Assembly: GCA_026224825.1 (NCBI GenBank)
Contig: JAMFRO010000088.1
Coordinates: 83,327 to 147,326 of the forward strand
Source: a bacterium
GTDB taxonomy: Bacteria; Pseudomonadota; Alphaproteobacteria; Acetobacterales; Acetobacteraceae
Direction: 5' to 3'
Length of the DNA: 64,000 bases
Each line of letters begins with the position of its first letter. The stretch's first letter is position 1. The notes under the pieces were generated by a model. The model did no database searches. It had not been told where the DNA came from and saw nothing but the letters and a program-made list of their open reading frames with translations. This document shows, in pieces, positions 60,187 through 64,000 of this stretch. Both the position numbers and the translations under genes were made by a program.

Positions 60187-60603
60187 TCAATCATCCCGGT
60201 GGACTTTTTCCATACGTTCGTGGCGTTCCTGGGCTTCGATGGAGAGTGTGGCGATGGGCCGGGCTTCGAGGCGTTTCAGGCCTATGTGTTCGCCGGTTTC
60301 TTCGCAGTAGCCGTAGGAGCCGTTTTCGATGCGTTGCAGGGCCTGGTCGATTTTGCCGATCAGCTTTCTGGCGCGGTCTCTTGTCCGCAATTCCAGCGCC
60401 CGGTCGGTTTCAACCGAGGCGCGGTCGGTGATATCGGCTTCCAGGATACCGCCTTCGCCGAGGGAGGCGAGGGTGCCGTTGGCTTCTTTCACCAGTTCGC
60501 CGCGCCAGCGCAGCAGTTTTTGCCGGAAGTATTCGGTCTGCATCGGATTCATGAACTCTTCGGCGTCCGATGGGCGGTAGTCGGGTGGCAACGAAATTAG
60601 CAT
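60187..60603 (-). CDS. dksA: DksA-type RNA polymerase-binding regulator, one-cysteine form
   Basis: A 138-residue protein: N-terminal LISLPPDYRPSDAEEFMNP, the coiled coil TEYFRQKLLRWRGELVKEA to LELRTRDRARKLIGKIDQALQRIE, and the globular end YGYCEETGEHIGLKRLEARP. The four zinc-binding cysteines of E. coli DksA are reduced to one (YCEET, SIEA), the usual state in alphaproteobacteria, so it is not damaged. Works with ppGpp on transcription initiation. ATG 60603 matches family starts and has GAAGGA upstream. Confidence 0.9.
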   Translation of the reverse strand: MLISLPPDYRPSDAEEFMNPMQTEYFRQKLLRWRGELVKEANGTLASLGEGGILEADITDRASVETDRALELRTRDRARKLIGKIDQALQRIENGSYGYCEETGEHIGLKRLEARPIATLSIEAQERHERMEKVHRDD

Positions 60604-60920
60604 GCCGTCCGTATCCTTCAATGGGTTGGGGCCGCGAGTCCGGCCCCGGCGTGGTTGAGCGGGCTTATAGCGATGCGTCATGCACAAGCCAAGGCCGTTC
60701 CTGCGCATTGGCGTCGCGGCTGCCTCATTCAGGATTCATAGAGTACGATCTGGAAATGGGGCAGATGCCATGCCATGTGTCACGGGCATCGTGACGGGTG
60801 GGGACATGGCGGCGGGCGATTACAGTTTTTTACGTAAACCGGCCGCCTGGCGCGCTAAAAGCCTTTTGGTGGGCGAATTTGGGCCACAGATACGCCTTAA
60901 TGCGGCGGTTAATTAGGCTC
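60604..60920. other. 317-bp divergent spacer between dksA and the GT2 gene
   Basis: No gene is supported. Two short hairpins are seen (GGGGCC/GGCCCC at 60628-60647 and GTCACG/CGTGAC at 60779-60795). Presumably it holds both promoters. Confidence 0.5.
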
Positions 60921-61694
60921 ATGAACATCGAGACCAAATTTCTCACCCAAACAGCGCCCGAGACAGATACCCCGCTGATTTCAGTGGTGGTTCCGGTGCA
61001 TAATGAGAGTCCCAATATTCGTCCCCTGGTGGCCGCCATCGGCGTTGCCCTGGAGGGGGTCGATCACGAGATCGTCTATGTTGACGATGGCAGTTCCGAC
61101 GACAGCCCGGCGATTTTAGCCGCACTGGCGTCGGAGCTCCCGAATTTCCGGCGTTTTCGCCATGCCAAGAGCTGCGGCCAGAGTGGCGCGGTGATCACCG
61201 GCATTAAAAAAGCGCGCGGCGCGTTCATCGCCACGCTGGATGGCGACGGCCAGAACGACCCGGCCGATATTCCCGCGATGCTGGCAGCCGCCCGCGAGGC
61301 TGAACAGGTGGGCCCGCGCCCGGTGCTGATCGCCGGCCACCGTGTGAACCGCAAGGATACGGGTTCCAAGCGCTGGGCCTCCAAATACGCCAATCGCATC
61401 CGTGCCTATATGCTGCAGGATGCCACGCCTGATACGGGCTGCGGCCTGAAACTCTTCCGCCGCCAGGCCTTCCTGGAGCTGCCGCATTTCAACCATATCC
61501 ACCGCTTCCTGCCGGCACTCTTCATCCGCGCCGGCGGGCATGTGGTCTCCGTGCCGGTGCGCCACCACGCCCGCGCGCATGGCGCCTCGCATTATAATAA
61601 CTGGCAGCGTGCCATGGTCGGCATTGTCGATCTGCTCGGTGTCGCCTGGCTGCAACGGCGCTGGAAAGTGCCTCACATAGAGAGTGCCGAATGA
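60921..61694 (+). CDS. GT2 glycosyltransferase, polyprenol-phosphate sugar transferase type
   Basis: A 257-residue GT-A-fold enzyme: ISVVVPVHNESPNIRPLV, VYVDDGSSDDSPAIL (the DDGS motif), TLDGDGQNDPADI (the DxD-like motif) and CGLKLFRRQAF. It lacks the C-terminal membrane segments of ArnC and thus resembles soluble Dpm1. The 5' start at 60921 is chosen by alignment. Its stop overlaps the VTT-domain gene start, suggesting that the membrane partner handles the lipid-linked product. Confidence 0.88.
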   Translation: MNIETKFLTQTAPETDTPLISVVVPVHNESPNIRPLVAAIGVALEGVDHEIVYVDDGSSDDSPAILAALASELPNFRRFRHAKSCGQSGAVITGIKKARGAFIATLDGDGQNDPADIPAMLAAAREAEQVGPRPVLIAGHRVNRKDTGSKRWASKYANRIRAYMLQDATPDTGCGLKLFRRQAFLELPHFNHIHRFLPALFIRAGGHVVSVPVRHHARAHGASHYNNWQRAMVGIVDLLGVAWLQRRWKVPHIESAE

Positions 61695-62380
61695 GCCAGA
61701 TTCTGCCGCGCGGCCCAGCCCCTCAGTCTCAGGCCATCGCCCTCACCGCCAAGGCGCTGAAGCCGATGCTCATGGCGGGCGGGCTGATCGCTGTGGCATC
61801 GGCTCTGCCGCTGCTGGGGCATAGTGCGGCGCAGAACGAGCTGACCAACGTGTTGTCGCAAGGCGGGCTCAAGGGCCAGACATTCTTCCTGCTGCTCTCC
61901 ACTTTCCTCATCGCCATCGGCCTGCCGCGCCAGGTGCCGTCCTTTGCCGCCGGCTACGCTTTCGGCCCGGTCTACGGCCTGGCCATCGCTCTGGTGGCGC
62001 AGGTTCTGGCCTGTAGCCTGGACTTCATCTGGGCCCGCGCCGTGGGCCAGGGTTTCATCCGCCGCCGCTTCGGCGACCGTTTCGCCAAAATCGACAAAAC
62101 CCTCTCGGACCACACTTTCGTTACCACGCTCACATTGCGGCTGCTGCCGGTGGGCAATAACCTGCTCCTCAACCTCGCCGCCGGCCTGTCCTCCGTGCGG
62201 CTCATCCCCTTCCTCGCCGCCTCGGCTCTGGGTTTTATCCCGCAAACCCTGGTGTTCGCCCTCTTCGGCCACGGCAGCCTGCCCAACCACGCCCATATGC
62301 TGGCCCTCGGCAGCGCCATGTTCGCCGCCTCCGCTTTGTTGGGCGTATTCCTCTTCTTGCGCACGCGCCGCTCTGTGTAG
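61691..62380 (+). CDS. TVP38/TMEM64 (VTT-domain) membrane protein
   Basis: A 229-residue membrane protein with the VTT core: FLIAIGLPRQVPSFAAGYAFGP, LACSLDFIWARAVGQG, LRLLPVGNNLLLNLAAGLSSV. Members belong to the DedA superfamily, proposed lipid scramblases or flippases. ATGA overlap with the GT2 gene suggests joint function on lipid-linked sugars. The end of the gene overlaps a long palindrome. Confidence 0.87.
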   Translation: MSQILPRGPAPQSQAIALTAKALKPMLMAGGLIAVASALPLLGHSAAQNELTNVLSQGGLKGQTFFLLLSTFLIAIGLPRQVPSFAAGYAFGPVYGLAIALVAQVLACSLDFIWARAVGQGFIRRRFGDRFAKIDKTLSDHTFVTTLTLRLLPVGNNLLLNLAAGLSSVRLIPFLAASALGFIPQTLVFALFGHGSLPNHAHMLALGSAMFAASALLGVFLFLRTRRSV

Positions 62381-62521
62381 AGGTTGCTTCAGAAGCCGTT
62401 ATGGCGAGTCGTATAGTGGTGATTTTTGAGCACTGGAGCGGAGCGTACTTCAGTACGTGAGCACCAGCGCGCAGAAAATCGCCGCTAGACGGCCGCCATA
62501 GCGGCTTCTGAAATAACCTCT
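62379..62521. repeat. 143-bp imperfect palindrome (candidate miniature element)
   Basis: 28-bp arms 62379-62406 and 62494-62521 pair at 25 positions (AGAGGTTgCTTCAGAAGCC...). The middle has GTACTTCAGTAC flanked by GAGCACTGGAG and GTGAGCACCAG. It overlaps the preceding stop codon and ends 12 bases before the next gene, so it may also terminate transcription. Confidence 0.8.
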
Positions 62522-62532
62522 AAAAGCGGTGC

Positions 62533-63771
62533 ATGAGTGAGACTGAAACACCCCATCCGGGTTTAAGCTTCCGCGCCTTCGTCACCACCATCGCCGTCAT
62601 CCAGGCCGTGGTGGCTTTGTCCATCGACATGATGGTGCCCGCCCTCGGCCAGATCGCCTCCGCCTTACACGTAGGTGCCGGCAACGAACGCCAATGGGTC
62701 ATCACCGCCTTCGTCCTGGCCTTCGGCGGTGCCCAGCTCCTGTACGGCCTGGCCGCCGATAAATTCGGCCGCCGCCCGGTGCTCATCTTCTCCCTCGCCC
62801 TCTACAGCCTGTGCGGTTTCCTGGCCGCCATGGCGCCCAGTTTCACCCTCCTGCTGCTGGCCCGCGCCGGCCAGGGCATAGGTGCGGCAGGCGCGCAGGT
62901 CGTCAGCGTCTCCGTGGTGCGCGACTGCTACGCCGGCCGCCGCATGGCCCAGGTCAACTCGCTCTCCTTCATGGTCTTCCTCACCGCCCCCATCATCGCC
63001 CCCTCGCTCGGCCAGGCGCTGCTGCTCATCGCCCCCTGGCAATCCATCTTCACGGCGCTCGGCATCTACGGCGGCCTCATCACCGGCTTCGTCGCCCTGC
63101 GCCTGCCGGAAACCCAGCACGCAGAGGACCGCACCGGCATGAACTGGCACGAATTCCGCGCCGCCATCCGCGTAACCCTGACCAACCGCATGTCCATCGG
63201 CTACACCGTAGGCGGCATGCTCCTGCTCGGCGCCTGGCTCGGCTTCATCAACTCCGCCCAGCAGGTCTTCTCGGACATCTTCCATCTGCCCAAACTCTTC
63301 CCCATCATCTTCGCCGCCTGCGCCATCTGCATGGCCATCGCCGCACTGCTCAACGCTCGCCTCGTCGAGCATTTCGGTATGCGCCGCCTGGCCCACACCG
63401 CCATGCTCAGCTTCATCGCCACCTCCGCCCTGCAGGCGGCGGCCGCCCTCTCCGGCCACGACACCATCGTCACCTTCGCCCTCATCCAATCCGCCATGAT
63501 GTTCAGCTTCGGCCTGCTCGCCGGCAATTGCGGCGCCATCTCCATGGAACCCCTCGGCCACATCGCCGGCACCGCCGCCTCCGTCCAGGGGTTCATCAAC
63601 ATGCTGGGCGCGGCGGTGATCGGGATTTATATCGGGCAGGATTTCAACGGCACGCTGACCCCCCTGACGCTTGGGTTCTTCATCTGCGGGGTTCTGGCGA
63701 TGGTTACGGTGACTGTCGCCGAAGGAGGGCGGTTGTTCCAGAGCCATCATGTGGCTTCACCTCGACCTTGA
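62533..63771 (+). CDS. MFS drug exporter, Bcr/CflA family
   Basis: A 412-residue 12-helix transporter with the Bcr/CflA pattern: ALSIDMMVPALGQIA in helix 1, GGAQLLYGLAADKFGRRPVL (motif A), LLARAGQGIGAAGAQVVSVSVVRDCY (motif B/C). Exports small toxic compounds by proton antiport. It probably stands alone between two palindromes. Substrate not predictable. Confidence 0.92.
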   Translation: MSETETPHPGLSFRAFVTTIAVIQAVVALSIDMMVPALGQIASALHVGAGNERQWVITAFVLAFGGAQLLYGLAADKFGRRPVLIFSLALYSLCGFLAAMAPSFTLLLLARAGQGIGAAGAQVVSVSVVRDCYAGRRMAQVNSLSFMVFLTAPIIAPSLGQALLLIAPWQSIFTALGIYGGLITGFVALRLPETQHAEDRTGMNWHEFRAAIRVTLTNRMSIGYTVGGMLLLGAWLGFINSAQQVFSDIFHLPKLFPIIFAACAICMAIAALLNARLVEHFGMRRLAHTAMLSFIATSALQAAAALSGHDTIVTFALIQSAMMFSFGLLAGNCGAISMEPLGHIAGTAASVQGFINMLGAAVIGIYIGQDFNGTLTPLTLGFFICGVLAMVTVTVAEGGRLFQSHHVASPRP

Positions 63772-63776
63772 GCCAG

Positions 63777-63870
63777 CACGCCTCCGGGCGCGGATGGCAT
63801 CAAGGACGCTACGCGCCGCCAAGGCGGTCGGCTGCGCCGATCCTTGACCCCATCCGCGCCCGGAGGCGTG
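63777..63870. repeat. Long perfect stem (21-bp arms) with inner stems upstream of the IS110-family gene
   Basis: CACGCCTCCGGGCGCGGATGG-type arms 63777-63797 and 63850-63870 are exact complements; inside, TCAAGGA/TCCTTGA (63800-63806, 63841-63847) extends the stem, and CCGCCAAGGCGG forms the tip. Lies five bases after the MFS stop. It may be a terminator-like palindrome used as the insertion target, or part of the element end. Confidence 0.85.
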
Positions 63871-64000
63871 TAGATTGCAGGTCGGGACATGGCGTAATCG
63901 CGGCGGGCGTTCTGGGGTGCTTCTCGGATAGTCTCCGCGTGTCACCATCACCCGGAGATTTTTCATGGACCAGCAACATTATGTCGGCCTCGATGTTTCC
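63871..64000 (+). mobile_element. Left part of an IS110-family insertion sequence (cut by window edge)
   Basis: The 95 bases from 63871 to the transposase ATG at 63966 hold no gene. In IS110-group elements this left noncoding end encodes the bridge RNA that selects target and donor. The true left boundary is not known; it is placed after the complete hairpin as the simplest reading. Confidence 0.4.
63966..64000 (+). CDS. IS110-family transposase, N-terminal start only
   Basis: Only 12 codons are in the window: MDQQHYVGLDVS, the start of the RuvC-like DEDD domain with the first catalytic Asp (GLDVS), as in IS110 transposases. The rest lies outside. CGGAG lies 10 bases before the ATG. Identification rests on a short but characteristic motif. 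Confidence 0.7.

Noticed and set aside
60187..60603. A damaged dksA because three of four zinc cysteines are missing
   Set aside because: One-cysteine DksA is the common form in alphaproteobacteria and the rest of the protein is intact.

Overview
The window is a high-GC chromosomal segment from an alphaproteobacterium, most likely an acid-adapted member of the Acetobacteraceae (Acidocella/Acidiphilium-like). This is inferred from gene content (TrcR/DUF1013, DUF1192, paired YdcH-type proteins, a one-cysteine DksA, frequent GTG/TTG starts); no database was searched. It is mostly a mosaic of short operons separated by strong hairpin terminators and dispersed palindromic repeats.

Region 1 (1-8.8 kb) is an arginine/anaerobiosis block on the minus strand: a PHA synthase (partial), the arginine deiminase operon arcA-arcB-arcC, an FNR-type iron-sulfur regulator and a biodegradative amino-acid decarboxylase. 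Sequences matching the FNR consensus TTGAT-N4-ATCAA (one perfect, three with one or two mismatches) lie before arcA, phaC, the decarboxylase and an uncharacterised acyltransferase-like gene, so the block looks like one oxygen-controlled regulon. Region 2 (8.9-12.1 kb) holds a HlyIII-like membrane protein, an AsmA protein and a ferritin-like protein. Region 3 (12.3-20.8 kb) is a catabolic cluster: two APH-fold kinases, aldehyde dehydrogenase, SDR, IclR regulator, CaiB-type CoA transferase and a DUF35/thiolase-like pair, with AT-rich palindromes carrying ATTCGTA/TATTTCG at its promoters. Region 4 (20.9-29.6 kb) is a fatty-acid beta-oxidation set (fadL, MerR regulator, thiolase, HCDH-ECH fusion, acyl-CoA dehydrogenase, Dld).

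Region 5 (29.7-42.5 kb) contains a Crp-family regulator, an orphan Rieske oxygenase, small secreted proteins, a tRNA with a CAT anticodon, an amino-acid permease, Maf, a transglutaminase-Smr-XRE operon, trcR, and ydcH-purE-purK. Region 6 (42.5-48.3 kb) has repeat-rich spacers, a methyltransferase, and a lipid module: a PlcP-like phosphoesterase and a GT4 glycosyltransferase divergent from a diacylglycerol-kinase-like gene. Four 7-mers at 11-bp spacing, which look like a double PHO box, sit between them. Malate dehydrogenase follows. Region 7 (48.6-57.4 kb) is an amidohydrolase-SDR-EthD cassette and then a six-gene Hyf-like membrane complex. Its large subunit lacks the nickel-iron cysteines, while its small subunit keeps four cysteines for one iron-sulfur cluster.

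Region 8 (57.4-60.1 kb) is a roughly 2.7-kb degenerate Tn3-family element bounded by imperfect terminal inverted repeats. It carries a polymorphic-toxin-like gene, two paralogous small genes (probable immunity proteins; the second is split by a -1 frame change on an in-phase A-AAA-AAA heptamer) and the 3' end of a Tn3 transposase. Region 9 (60.2-64 kb) has dksA, a GT2 glycosyltransferase, a VTT-domain protein, a Bcr/CflA-type exporter, two long palindromes and the first codons of an IS110-family transposase at the window edge.
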